A DNA stretch of 64,000 nt from Lycium barbarum (GCF_019175385.1 NC_083341.1:67489800-67553799); one strand, 5' to 3'. Shown: positions 13,300 to 25,742, numbered from the stretch's first letter. Notes: generated by a model not told the origin, from the sequence alone. Translations and numbers: made by a program.

Positions 13300-13605
13300 C
13301 CTTCGGACGGCCGCTTCCGGCGTAGCAATGATGGCCCCTTCGGGTAGCCGCTTCAGGCTTGATAACAATGATGGCCCCTTCGGGTAGCCGCTTCCGGCAT
13401 AATAATAATGATGGCCCCTTCGGGCAGCCGCTTCCGGCATAATAATAATGATGGCCCCTTCGGGCATGCCGCTTCCGGCATAATAATAATGATGGCCCCT
13501 TCGGGCAGCCGCTTCCGGCATAATAATAATGATGGCCCCTTCGGGCATGCCGCTTCCGGCATAATAATAATGATGGCCCCTTCGGGCATGTCGCTTCCGG
13601 CATAA
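13300..13605 (-). repeat. 40-42-bp minisatellite in W
   Basis: About seven to eight units of GATGGCCCCTTCGGGCAGCC plus GCTTCCGGCATAATAATAAT, alternating between a GGGCAGCC and a GGGCATGCC form. Unit length near 41 lets several frames stay open, which makes the repetitive ORFs on both strands. I do not regard these as genes. Confidence 0.9.
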
Positions 13606-13765
13606 TAATGATAATGATGATGTCGTGCATGTATGTAAATATGAAAATGCATGAAAATCTTTGAAAACCATCGAAAGACTCCCTTCGGAGCAGCTTTAGT
13701 TTCAAACGGGAACTTCTTCCCTTTCTCTTAGTCACGTCATGAAATCATCCAATAGCTTAGGCTCG

Positions 13766-13895
13766 AAAATCTCGCACCCCCTTCGGAGTGGTTTTGAAAG
13801 TCTAAATAGTAAAATCTCGCACCCCCTTCGGAGTGATTTTGAAAGTCTAAATAGTAAAATCTCGCACCCCCTTCGGAGTGGTTTTGAAAATCTAA
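13766..13895 (-). repeat. 45-bp tandem repeat x3 in W
   Basis: Three units of AAAATCTCGCACCCCCTTCG plus GAGTGGTTTTGAAAGTCTAA-type sequence, nearly identical. The 45-bp length keeps one minus-strand frame open across the units, a repeat artefact. Confidence 0.88.
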
Positions 13896-16266
13896 CCTTA
13901 TGTTTCCTTTAGTATAAAACTGATTTTTTTTTCCCGAAATTATTAGTAAAACCATATGCACAACTCAATTGGCATAACATAAACTGAGGCCATATGTTAT
14001 ATAGCACGCTCAGACATAAGCTGAGGCTATAGCACACTCAGGGATCAGCTGAGGCCATAGCACACCCGGACTTAAGCCGAGGCCATATGTGATATAGCAC
14101 GCTCAGTCACGTCATGAAATCATTTAGAAAAAAACTATTATGGACGTCATGTATGAAATCAAACCCTTTTCATTTGTCTCCTTCGAGACTCACAAATTTA
14201 AATGTAAAATGCATAGGTAAGAGAAAGACCTTATGAATGTCCCTTTCGGGATTTAGACGGCATTATGAAGTCGCACAACTTGAGGATGCCCCTTCGGGCT
14301 TAAGAGGTCAAAGAACTCAGGATATCCTACATCTAGGAATGGATTCATTATGGATATCGTACGCTACGTTTCCAAAACAATCTGAGTTAGCATATGAAAG
14401 TTAGGAACGTTATTCATTATAGAAACCTCTACGAACATTTCCAAAACAATCCGAGACCATCCACGAAAGTTAGGGACATTACTACTTACAGAACTCTTTA
14501 AAAGAAAACAAGAACTCTTTATGCTTTGCTCGTTATTCAATCATATGATAATCTCGACTATACTAAGCATACTCACATCAAGAAGTGAATAAGAATCATT
14601 AACAAGCTCGGAATCAAGAATAGAGTTACCCTAAGATAAGTATCACAGCTTACTTAGCTCTAGGACATGCCAAAAGAAAGAAAAGGTAAGCTTTACATAC
14701 CTGTCCCACGTCCAATTAGCCACGCTTATTCGTCCAAACTTGCTAGTCTACATTCAAGAGAATTGACATAATCATTAGACTCATCGACATATGCTTGTCT
14801 TAGTCCTTCAAATGAATTCATTTATATTCTGCCAAAATTTCAGCAGCATTTCCCCTGTAAATACACCATCCCCGAGAATCTAACTCGGCCAATTTATCAA
14901 CAACAAATCCGAGAATTCAACTTGGCCAAATTATCAACAACAATACCAACAATCATATCTCCAACTTCAACAATTATTTCAAATACATTCTAACACTAGC
15001 AATCCTTTTTACACAATTCGACGGCATTCCTTTTATATTCAATTCAACAACACATAGTCAAGCTAACATCAATGATTTCACATTCAAGTATTAATCCGGA
15101 ATCATTCTAACATGATTCAAGAACACTTCAAACAATCCACATAATATTCCAAACAACCCAATCAACATACTACTTCACCCGAAACCTTCCAAATTCAACA
15201 AGAACAATAACAACCTATTTCCTTCTTTCAAATTCATAAACTACACCAACAATCTACATTAGCAACTTCATTCTCATAATTACAATAAATCATGCTAAAA
15301 TCACATTAACTTCTACAACACCCACAAACAATTTCAATGCCAACTTGAACCATTAAATCTTCATTTGCATCATAGAATCCATAACAACAACAATTAAAGA
15401 CACTAAATAAAATTAGTTCATCACTTCTTACCAACACACCTCTATTCGGCCACCCACATAACATCCATATTTCATGAATTTCATCCACTTTTACGTACTA
15501 CAACATACATAATCATCCATAACATATAAGAAGAGGATTAATCCTTACCTTTTTTCTTTGACTTCTCACTTAGCTAGGATTTGTAGCTTGCAAGAATGAA
15601 TACTTTACTTGCTCCAATGACTACTTCACTTTGCTAGGGACCCTTCAATTAGTAGAAATGCTAGGAGAAAATATTTCTTTGGTTAAGATTTTTGGGACTC
15701 TTCTTCTCCTTTGCCATGGCCGAATGGCCCCTTTGGTTTTTGTCTCTCCAACTTTCTCGAGTCTTCTAAGGGATAAGAGATGATAAAATGAGTTCCATAA
15801 GTCATCTTTTGGACTATTTATTTAGCTTCCATGTGGGCTTTAGCCCACCCAACTTGGACGGCCCACTTGGCCTTTTCAAGAACATTATATTTTTTTTTTG
15901 TTTTGGAATCCATGAAAAATTATTTCTCCAATTTTCAAATTTACCCTTAGCCTTCCTCCATATTTTCTATGAGCCATCTTGCGAATTTCCCTTTTTGCCC
16001 CTAGCCTTTCCTAATATTTCCACATCAAAATTTTCATAAGCAACTTGTGTGCTAACAAGGTCAAAATATAGCCTTGTCCTTCAATTCCCGCAATTATCTT
16101 GAATTATCCGAACGCCCAAAAATACGGGATATAACAGTATCTTCCAAGGGATTTCTATCCGCTCCTTAGTACATTGTTAATAGAAGAGTCAGAAAGATAC
16201 ATGTTGACATCTCCATATATTTCAGCTTATCCATGATATACAACATGCTATTCATATATATTATTT

Positions 16267-16442
16267 AGCCTGGCCACTTGGTCAGTCAGATATTTTCTTT
16301 AGCCTGGACACTTGGTTAGTGAGACAGATATGCCTGGCCTATGGGTCAGTGAGACAGATTGCCTGGCCGACGGGTCAGCGAGACAAATTGCCTGGCCAAC
16401 GGATCAGCGAGACATTTTCTTTAGCTTGGCCACTAGGTCAGT

Positions 16443-16491
<49 letters not shown>
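16267..16491 (+). repeat. TAGCCTGGCCACTTGGTCAG repeats and (TA)n in X
   Basis: Five to six degenerate copies of a 25-40-bp unit (AGCCTGGCC...GGTCAGTGAGAC) run into a TA microsatellite at 16446-16491. They occupy the same place in X, upstream of the hairpin block, as the unrelated arrays in W, Z, R and U. Confidence 0.75.
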
Positions 16492-16494
<3 letters not shown>

Positions 16495-17097
16495 ATTTCA
16501 CATGGGTCAGATCAGGTGAGATATTTCAGGGTATTCCTTGACCTCCAGATTATATTGTTTAGTTCAGTTTCAGTTATTCTATTGCCCTAAATACTTGGTA
16601 CATTATTCGTATTGACATCCTTTTATTTGTGGACGTTGCGTTCATGCTCGCAGGTAGACAGGGAGACGGTTCAGACCCTTAGGCTGATTTCTCAATGCTT
16701 GTACAAGAGCACTTCACTTGTTTCGGAGTTACAGTCCAGTTGGTATGGTTTTGTGTGTACAGACTGGTATGGCGGGGTCCTGTCCTGTCCTTATTATGTT
16801 ATGCACTCCAGTAGAGGCTGGTAGACAGATATGCACAGTCAGATGTTCCATGAACTTCTCGGTCTATGTTTTGTTATATTATCGTTTTGGTAGCCTTGTC
16901 GGCTTGTATACTTGGGATCCTCTTGATGACGTACGTATATTATCTTTTGGGCTTGTGTTCCATAAAACTTATGGTATTTATGAGTTAGTACTATGGCCCA
17001 CTCAGGAATGGATATGAGATGCATGTATATTTAGTGGTGCTCGGGAGGGTAGCTCCGGGTGCCCGTCATGGTCCTCCGGTTGGGTCACGACATTATA

Positions 17098-18060
17098 TCT
17101 TCCAGATTCGCCAGACCGTCACCTTGTTCAAGGTGGCTTATTATTATATTTGGGACAATGTTGGGCCGTCACCTCATACAATATGACATCTCTATTATTT
17201 TCATCCAGACGCGTTAGACTGTCACTTCATTCTAAGTGACGCATTATTTTGGATCGTCACCTCTTTCAGTGTGGCATATTAAACCAAGTTTACGCAGTTT
17301 ATATTTACATTTATGTTACATTTGTTACTAACAATTTTATTTTAGATTTTTGCAATACATCAACATTTAATTTAGGTCGTCTACCTTTAAAGAGACATGT
17401 TGGGCCTTCAGCTCATTCAAAGTGGCATACTACATCAGACTTGGGTCATCCGCCTTTAAAAGAGACATGTTGGGTCGTCACCTCGTTAAAAGTGGCATGC
17501 AACATCAGACTTGGGTCATCACCGCGTTCAAAGTGACATTTAGTTTTGTTTGTCTGCCTTTAAAGAGACACGTTGGGTCGTCACCTTGTTCAAAGTGGCA
17601 TACTACATCAAACTTGGGTCGTCCGCCTTTAAAGAGATATATTGGGCCGTCACCTCTTTCAAAGTGACACACTATTTTTGATCGTTACCTCTTTTAGAGT
17701 GATATGTCAACCAAGGTTTGGACAGTTTATGTTTAAGCATATATTACTAACAATTTTATATCAGATTTGGGTCGCCCGCCCTTAAAGAGACATGTTGAGC
17801 CGCCACCTAGTTCAAAGTGGCATATCGCATGTTAAGTTGGATCATCATCTCCTTTAGTGTGGCACATTAAAAAAGGTTTGCGTAGTTTGTATTCACGCTT
17901 ATATTGCTTTTCTACTAACAATTTTATCCCAGAGACACGTTGGGTCGACACCTTGTTCAAAGTGACACAGTTATATCTGATTGTTACCTCTTTCAAGAGT
18001 AGTACATTAAATTGGATCGTCACCTCCTTCAGTGTGGCATATCATGCCAGGTTTGCACAG
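17098..18060 (+). repeat. GTCACC hairpin array, right half
   Basis: Continues the array of 4661-5591 across the X insertion. Units of about 70-95 bp have GTCACCTTGTTCAAGGTGGC-like inverted repeats (17117, 17486, 17579) and a linker such as GGGTCGTCCGCCTTTAAAGA. Units here are more regular and longer than in the left half. Confidence 0.72.
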
Positions 18061-18794
18061 GTTATATTTGAAAATATATTGCACTTGCTACTAACCATTT
18101 TATCTCATATTTTGTGGTATACAAAACCGAACTACACAAAAAAATAACATCACAATGTGAAACTCTTACTTAGTTAGCGAACTGGGGCAAACTGCAGAAG
18201 AGGGGCTCAAACTCTTCGGGCTAGAGTCGAGGACCTACCTTTCACCAGATTCAAACTACACCCCTGTAAGAAGGCATGTATATTACTCGTGAAAAGGTCA
18301 CTTGACCATTATTAAAGTTTCGCATCCAGTATAATTTTCAAGTCTATACTGGAGCACTTTCACTCTTTTTTCAAATCCAGATGACGATGAACTCGAGTTA
18401 TCTGAAATTATGTCCGTGTGAAGACTTAATTATGAGTGTGAAGCATGCCACATTCATAAGTAAGGAATTGCAAGCCCCTTTTCATACTCTGATTTACTTG
18501 TCATATATCTCAGACCAAAGGCTACTTCCGCATAAGGAAATACCCTTTTCCACATATCGAGTCGAACTACATGCGGCTTGATTTCGGATACCGGGAATAT
18601 GTAGGCGAACTCAATACCAGAGCTCAACCGTAATCCGAACTCCACCCAATCATGTTCCAAAATCCAGTCTCTCAGTATTACTCAAAATTTGTGTCATTTA
18701 AAAAAAAAATGAATTGGTGGTCGGACAAAATCAGCTTAGCCAAATTTCCTTGCACAGGGTTGCCTTCGTCATCTCTGGACAACGAAGGGCCAGT
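18061..18794 (+). other. Non-coding stretch before Tat-like LTR
   Basis: No gene recognised. It joins the hairpin array to the LTR starting at 18795. A short purine run (AACGAAGGGCCAG) precedes the LTR, where a polypurine tract would be expected, but it is a weak match. Confidence 0.35.
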
Positions 18795-19286
18795 TGTTAA
18801 CACTCAATTTTGGCCCTCCACATTTTTTATTAACTAGTTAAACTTCTTGAATTTCAAACAGAGTGAAGTACGTACTCATAAAACTCAAAAATATTTCTAA
18901 ATTGTTCTAGTGCTATATTGCCATTTCATATGGCAAAATATCTTAATATATATAATTTATATATTTTAAATATTAATTATGTTCAAAATAAATTTACTTA
19001 CTTCAAATTGTGAATTTTAAGTCATTAACGAGTTAATTGATACAATTAGCTTATTTTCACAAATAATATTTTACTTTGTTAGATCAAGAAGCTTGATTAA
19101 CTAATTAAATTTTTCACCTTAATTTTTGGTCGAATCATTTTAATTTGGTCATTTTGTTAACGAAGAAGCTGTATTTTAAATCCCAAATTGGCCATATTGG
19201 TAAAAACCCATCATCTCCCTATTTACTACTATTAAATTTGAATCCAACAAATCCTATTCTACTTCAGCCAAACAATAACCCCAGTA

Positions 19287-19303
19287 CCCCCCCCCCCCCC
19301 CCC
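19287..19303. repeat. Poly-C run
   Basis: A run of about 17 C residues in the Tat-like LTR. The exact length is prone to sequencing error. Confidence 0.9.
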
Positions 19304-19398
19304 AATTAATTCTCTTAAATCACCTAGGACCCCTTAATCCATTATTTTCCCCTTTTCCCAAACCAATAGCAAACCCAAACCAACCAAGCTCAGACACT

Positions 19399-20140
19399 GG
19401 CCTCATTTGTTTGCACTTATTGGAGGTCTGAATCTGAATGGTTCAGACCTCAAGCCATTAAGTGCATTTGTTTGCATTAAGATCTTAGCACTTATTGGGT
19501 CTGAATAGGTCTTAATCATTAAGATCTTGAACCAAGTCTTAATATTATTAAGAGGTATTTTTGTATGGAACTTTTTTATCACCAGCTCCAACCCCAACCC
19601 CAACGTCAACCCCACCCCCACGCACTCTCCACTCCAACCCCACCCCTACTCATTCTCCACTCCAACCCCACCCCACCACCCACCCACCCTCCCCTCCAAC
19701 CCCCACTACCTCCTGCCCCTACCCCACCACCAACCACAATCCCACCCCACACCACCCACCCCACTTCCCACCACCAACCCCAACCCCACTCCCCACCAAC
19801 TCTGCCCCCACTACATCTCACCCCTCACCCCAACCACCCACTCACCCCTCCACCCCCACTACAAAACATCTCCACCATTACTAGAGAACATAAATGTTTC
19901 ATTTTTTTTTTATCAAATAATATTTTTTTTTATTAAATTTGTATTTATTTTCTACTATTTAGTTACTTTTTAATTTGAATTGTATATTTATTATGTTTAA
20001 ATAAATACATTATGCACATTCAGATATTGAAAAACAAACAGTCTTAATCATTCAGTGTTCAGACCTAGAGACAACATCTTAATCATTTAGATGTGCATTC
20101 AGATTCAGACGTCTTAATCTTAATGAAAACAAATGAGGCC
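19399..20140. mobile_element. Non-autonomous TIR element (MITE-like) with C-rich core
   Basis: Ends are inverted copies of GGCCTCATTTGTTT (left 19399-19412, right 20127-20140), with further inverted similarity inside (GGTCTGAATCTGAATG on the left, CATTCAGATTCAGACG on the right). Length 742 bp, no transposase. The middle (19589-19865) is a degenerate CCCCAACCCCAC tract. No clear target duplication is visible, so the superfamily is not assigned (hAT-like possible). Confidence 0.65.
19589..19865. repeat. CCCCA-rich low-complexity tract
   Basis: Almost purine-free on the plus strand apart from A, built of CCCCAAC/CCCCACC words. Three plus frames and one minus frame stay open only because of this composition, so proline/threonine-rich ORFs here are not genes. 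Confidence 0.9.
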
Positions 20141-20464
20141 TAAATCCCTTTGATCTCACGAACCAGCACTCAAGCCTGGCAACTCTAACGGTGACCAGAC
20201 CATACTAAAATTCCATTAGCTTTCCTCCATGGCAGTCAATGTTCGCCCATTTTGGGCAAACATTTACTGAGAGTTTGTCTCAATCTCCCTTTCCAGCTAA
20301 TTTCAAACAGTAAGGTCCATTTCTCTCGTTTTTGTTTTCCCTTTTGTTTTCTCAGAGATTCAATTTCAAACTGAGACTTCAAATTTTCTTCAAAATTGAG
20401 TTGAACTCCAGATTTGGAGTCCGTCTCACATCGATTTTATTGTTCAAAACCCAGCCATATAGGG

Positions 20465-20480
20465 TTCTATAAATAGAGCC
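20465..20480 (+). promoter_or_regulatory. TATA box of Tat-like LTR
   Basis: TTCTATAAATAGAGCC is a near-consensus plant TATA box in the expected upstream part of the LTR, with a leader-like AC-rich stretch following. Transcription would start about 30 bp downstream. Confidence 0.6.
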
Positions 20481-22394
20481 CCAACCGTCATTCCCAGACA
20501 ACGGGGGACACCCCTAAAAAATCCAACACTCATTTTCTCACTTTTAATATTTCTTCACTGGCTCAAAGTGAAGTGTTCAAATCTTTGGTGAAATTCAAGG
20601 TCCAATTTCGACTCTTGTCGCCTCAGTCGCTGCTCCACAACAGGTAATTCTCCTTCTCTTTAATTTATTTTTCTTTAGTTCTGTTTCTATATGCTTTATA
20701 TGTATAGTTCAGTTTCCTGTTTTAATTCCAACATTTTTAGTTATGGTTTATTTGTTTAGTTTCAGCATGAATTAATCTTGTTCCATAGTTGTTTTAGCTG
20801 AATCTTGGCCTTTTTTCTGTGAAGCACGAATAGTTTATGGATTTTCTTAATACTCCATATATGTTTAAAATGAGTTTAGTTTAACTGGAAAAACTTATTC
20901 CAAAGATTATGGGCTGTCGATCATGTAGTAGTTTGAACCAGAATGTGTTATTTTCTTGTTTAACATAGAAGATCATCCTCTCCCTGTTTTGTTGCATAAA
21001 ATGACATTCTCTTTGCCAAAATTGACATATTTGTTGTATGTACATACCTAGGCTCAGTCATAAATAGAGAATTTTGAATCCTATTCATTCACATAACTAT
21101 TGGTTCCTTTCATTGTTTCGGGATTAGCTTGGATCTGTTAAGAGTTCACTATGATTGGCTTAGTCTTTTTTTTTAGATTGTTGATTGTAGGTCCTAATTC
21201 AGTCCTCAAATGATTTCACAAGTATCAATCCTACTCTTCGTTTTATTTCTTTGCTTAAAACTGATTTAAGACATAAATTAAAGGGTTCACTAGTTAAGTA
21301 TTAGCATAAGGTTTAAGAGGATTTCTCCACTAATTAAGTTTTGCAAAAGTAAATCGCAAAACAGTGAAGATCTTCAACTTCACTCCTTTTAAAAGTGATT
21401 CAATCCACGTTTTAAAAGCATGTCATGATAAGTTTGAGGAGCCAACGATTAATGGCATTTACGTAAAGCTTGTTATATTCCCTCAAACTTTAGTTTGTTC
21501 AAAATGATTGCAGTAGATTAATCCTTGGCTTTAGTTCTTGTGCTAAGTATTTAGAGTTATTTTATTTTTTCGTACTTTGTCTTCCAGGAATTCAGATGTT
21601 TAACATCCAAGTCTTTAGCTAAGCAACCATCTTAAATATATGTAATCAATTATGAATTGTGGTGTGTCTGAATTTGCCTTTCTATTCTCTTCATGGTTGT
21701 CAGTTAGCTAAGAGTGGCTTAGAAATTGTCATCTTCTTTACTTTTAGCGATGTTTTGTTTCTCTTGGAATGTGTGGCTCAAATAAATTTTCCCAAAGCTC
21801 TTTCTTGCTAAATCATAGAGCTCAAATAATTTATAGTTTGATTAGTCAAGTTTAAGCCATATTTGTTCACTCTTTAAATGATATTGAGAATTTGAGTTGA
21901 CATGCCCACCTATTTGCTAATCTGAGCAATGAGTTGTCTTTCTCCTGTTGCAAAATAAAGTCTTCTCTTATTTTCTTCTTAACTCAAGGTGTTTTAGTAA
22001 TAACAGTTGATTAGATTCAATCTTCACATATTTCTTTCTTTCTAAAAATTCTTAAGTATGGATTTAAGTTGGTTTGTTGGTCCTTTTGAGTTCCAGATGT
22101 GAGTTACTCCATTTGTAAGCTTGAACTTTAGTTTAATTAAGTTTCATGGTACTCAAACCTTAAATCACGAGCAATCCTTGTTTATTGGTGTATGTTTTAA
22201 CGCTTGCTTGCATGTCTCTGGAAATTAGATTTTCTCGCCTCAATTATTGTAATAAGTAATTGTTGAATATTCCTTTCGACATTATAGTTTTGTTGATTAG
22301 AATACTAATCCATCTTTCTTTCCATTTTTGTGCATGACCACCGAATCCATTGGACTTATTTGACCCCCATTGCATTATGTGTTGGGCTGGAAGT

Positions 22395-23398
22395 CCAACA
22401 TAATACATTTTTTTTGCACGGATTGCCCTTCTTTTGGGGTGGTCTTTAAATTTTTCCCCTCATATTTGTGGTTTTTAAATTTTGCCCTTCGCTTGGATAC
22501 CTGAGGTTCTGGGTTCGAACCCCCGCTCAGGCATAAAATAAAAAAATAATTTCGCAAGGCAAGGCTGGAGGAGTGTATGCCGGATCCGGCATAAAGTCCT
22601 TAGGGAAAAACTAAAGTTATGCCAGAGGGGGCATAACTTTTCCTCAAGGCATAGTTTAGTTATGCCTTATGGGGCAAAACTTTTCCTTAAGGAACTATGC
22701 CTTATGGGGCAGACTTTTAATTAAGGCATAACCAAAAGTATGCCCCATAAGGCAGAACTTTTTCTTAAGGTATAGACTTTGTCTTATAAGACAAACTTTT
22801 AGTTATGCCTTAAGGAAAAATTCCGCCTTATGTGGCATACTATAAAAGTTTTCCCATTAAAAGTATGCCCCCACCGGCATAAACTTGTGAAGGAATAACC
22901 AAAGTTATGCCGGACCCGGTATACTTATGCCGGACCCGGTATACTTATGCCGGACCTGGCATACTTATGCCAAGTCTGCCCATAAGGCATAAGTATGCCG
23001 GGTCCGGCATAAGTTTGGTAATTTCTTAACAAGTTTATGTCGGTGGGGGCATACTCTTAATGGGCAAACTTTTATGCCGGACCCGGCATAAATTTGTGAA
23101 GGAATTACCAAAGTTATGCCAGACCCAACATACTTATGCCACGTCTGCCCATAAGGCATAAGTATGCCGGGTCCAGCATAACTTTGGTAATTCCTTCACA
23201 AGTGTATGCTGATGGGGGCATAGCGAAATTTAAACTCTGCCTTGCGATTTTTTTTTAAAATTTTGACTGTGTGGGGGTTCGAACCTGGAACCCATTGGGT
23301 TTAGCCGAAGGGCAAAATTTAATGATTTCAAATATGATGGGCAAAATTTAAAGACCACCCCAAAAGAAGGGCAATTTTGCCAATTGCCCAACATAATA
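22395..23398. mobile_element. Mutator-like non-autonomous element with target duplication
   Basis: Element 22406-23387 is flanked by the direct repeat CCAACATAATA (22395-22405 and 23388-23398); 9-11 bp is typical of Mutator-like transposons. Its ends are long inverted repeats sharing TTGCCCTTCTTTTGGGGTGG and the following GTCTTTAAATTTT. The interior (about 22560-23230) repeats ATGCCGGACCCGGCAT palindromes and TTATGCCTTATGGGGCA words. No transposase ORF. Both arms contain GGTTCGAAC inside larger G/C-flanked repeats. Confidence 0.75.
22560..23230. repeat. ATGCCGG...CCGGCAT palindrome array
   Basis: At least eight copies of the perfect palindrome-like word TATGCCGGACCCGGCATA or close variants, with TTATGCCTTATGGGGCA units between, forming the core of the Mutator-like element. 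Strong potential for cruciform or RNA hairpin. Confidence 0.8.
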
Positions 23399-23586
23399 TC
23401 CTCATCGAGTCAACCCAGCCGAGCCTTAGAACAATGGTCCAGCAGCCCGTTAGTGTCAAAAGTAGCGGCAGTCGTGGGCTAAAGGCCCAATTAGTTAATA
23501 CTTTCTCTACTTTATTTTGTTTGCTTATTTTGGTTGTAGTACATGAATAACTTTTTACTTTGTTTTCCTTTTAACCAGATGTTTAT

Positions 23587-25742
23587 TGTTACATCCTGTG
23601 TTTCATGTGTTAGAAAGCCTGCAAGTTAAAAGGCGCAAGTAGGGGAAAGTGAGGTTACCCCCAAGCTTATAGGTGGTTAGGATGAAGACCTGAAATTATT
23701 TGAGACTCGAAAGTGGAATGATGGTGATTGGAAATAATATTTTGTGTGTACCAAAAGGGGCTATGGACTAGTGCTATGTCACATGATCATGACAAAGAGT
23801 ATATGAAATGTGTTAAAAATGATTGCTATTTAAGTGAATTGAGATCGAGAAATTAATAAAGATTATTCGATAAATATTACATGAACAAGAATATTTATTC
23901 AACAATAAAACAAACTTTGGATCTACAAGTTTCCATGTGGCAGTGGACAAGTTAATGATAGCATTAAGTTTTGATGAGTCATAGCACATTTGGTGCCTAG
24001 GTGACACATGTAAAAGGGTGAATAAGCCAAATTGGACCATTAACTCATCTACTTCTTACTAATCACGTTGGAAAAATAAAGACAAGTTAGGATATAATGT
24101 TTAGTGGATATAACGTGTCTTTGCTGCTCCTATACAGCAACGTGAGATACAATTTTAAGGAAACAACATATTATTTTACTCAAGGAGTTTTGCTCACTGC
24201 TTCGACCTCGTTGTTCCGTTTTGTCGTGTTGTTGAATCCGGAATTTCTTCGAAGTGGAGTAAAGTGGAAGAAGCATAGTTCGTGGAATATAAGGAAAAAA
24301 TTCCCCTCTCCTAGGTGTATTTGAGTTTATTCAAGTAATAGCTAAATGAGAAAGTACAAAATTTACACCGGAAATCATAGTTAATGTTGTTATTGTTATG
24401 TGGATTATTTGGTGGTTGTTTTGAGTTGATTTATGGGCTAGAATTGATAGAATTTGTATGGTTATTGTTGTTCTTGATATCGTGAACTTGGAGAAATAGT
24501 AGAAACAGGGGAGATGATGCCCGATTCATGACACGACAAGTTTGACACTTGATATACATGATATACCGAATGAATCCTTGGCCTAATGAAAGACGTTATT
24601 GTTTTTATAGGTTGTAACGCTAGACGGGTTGTGAGGTTGAATTGTCGAAGAAGCCAACAAGGTTTGTGAAGGCTATCCTCTCTTTCATTTTGGCATGATC
24701 CATGACGGAACAAAGCGTAAATGAACGTTACTCCATAATGGCTCTACTCTTAGAACGTTAGGGTGGTCTACTCTTTGTCATTCATATGATTAAGTTTCAA
24801 AGTATATCGTACTTGAGTTCCTAAGTCCTGAAGGGGCATACATAAGGTTTCATATTTCATACACGTTTTCATGATTGATTCTAATTCCCGAAGGAGGCAT
24901 ATGATAATAATGATGGTATTCTTAACAAGATAGAAAGGAAATGACTAGAAAGTGACTCTGAAGGGAGTTCCGAGTTTTATAAGTTTTGTCATGCATCATT
25001 CATATATATATATATATATATATATACTTATGTATCATGATTTTATGGGGAAAGGGAAGGGTTACGGCGTTATATAAGCAAACCACCTGATCAGCTGGTA
25101 TATGTTGATTATGATGCCCGACCGGGTGAAGCTCGAAGGAGCGAATGGGTAAAAGGTGCATATATTTCAAAAGGACATTATGCATATTCATGGTCCTTAG
25201 TGAGAGTCATAGGTACAGGTTGACTCCTACATTCTTCTTATCTTTTGAGTCTTGATATGTTGTTTCATTTCTGCCTTACAAACGCGGTACATTATTCGTA
25301 CTGATGTGCCTTTTCCTGGGGGCGCTGTGTTTTATGCCACACGAGTGCAGACAGATGTAGAGGACACTTACCATAGGATGTTCCTGAGCTATGAGCTGGA
25401 TTGGTGAACTCCATTTCTATTAGGAGTATTGTCGAGTCGGAGTACGTATGTATATATATGTTATGTTATGCTATCTTGGTTCATGTTAGAGTCTTTGTAG
25501 ACAGTGTTTTGGATATGGTGTGTCGAGATGTCGACAGTGTCTATAGCAGTCATGCAGATCTGCACATTCATGTGTATTCATCACGAAGAGTTTTACTGAG
25601 TTTACGATAAATTGATAGCAAGTATTAAATGAATGGTTTATGGGCTCACGTAAGGATAATAAATAGAAATGAATAGCATGGTGACGCTCGGTCAGGCTGG
25701 GCATCGGGTCTCGGTCGTGGCCCTCCAGTTTGGGTCGTGACA
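23587..25742 (+). mobile_element. Solo LTR Q nested in Tat-like LTR
   Basis: Starts TGTTACATCC at 23587 and ends GGGTCGTGACA at 25742. TTTAT is duplicated exactly at 23582-23586 and 25743-25747. Length 2156 bp with no internal domain. It contains a degraded form of the palindrome module (24506-24530), a donor-like AGGTTTGTGAAGGCT with TTTGGCATG (24658-24702) and a partly decayed hairpin block (25271-25355). Older or more diverged than Z, W and A. Confidence 0.83.

Larger units (their letters stand above)
12623..16136 (-). mobile_element. Solo LTR W nested in X
   Basis: On the minus strand it starts TGTTATATCCCG at 16136 and ends GGGTGTGACA at 12623. GTATC is duplicated exactly at 12618-12622 and 16137-16141. 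At 3514 bp it is a close relative of Z, but carries different and longer tandem arrays (13300-13605, 13766-13895 and weaker repeats at 13990-14110). Shared modules: palindrome region 14829-14856, donor-like module 14661-14705, double hairpin 13021-13090. No internal domain. Confidence 0.87.
5592..17092 (+). mobile_element. Solo LTR X (split by Y and W)
   Basis: Starts TGTTACACC at 5592 and ends GGTCACGACA at 17092, flanked by exact 5-bp duplications TTATA (5587-5591 and 17093-17097). Removing Y (with one TTATT) and W (with one GTATC) leaves about 2.6 kb with LTR features only: palindromes near the promoter, a donor-like GTATGTAA module at 12490-12530, a tandem array and a weak copy of the CAGTAC hairpin block at 16586-16655. 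No internal domain or primer-binding site remains, hence a solo LTR from LTR-LTR recombination. Confidence 0.82.

Noticed and set aside
13210..13735. Three overlapping minus-strand ORFs, 99-153 aa, with repeated GHHYYYAGSG words
   Set aside because: Produced by the 41-bp minisatellite; open in all frames on both strands.
19527..19936. Overlapping proline/histidine-rich ORFs, 107-148 aa
   Set aside because: Caused by the CCCCAAC tract, open in three frames at once; no start context or domain.
22480..22535. GGTTCGAACCCCC considered as a tRNA T-arm
   Set aside because: No acceptor, D or anticodon arms, and a mirrored copy sits in the other terminal repeat of the Mutator-like element.
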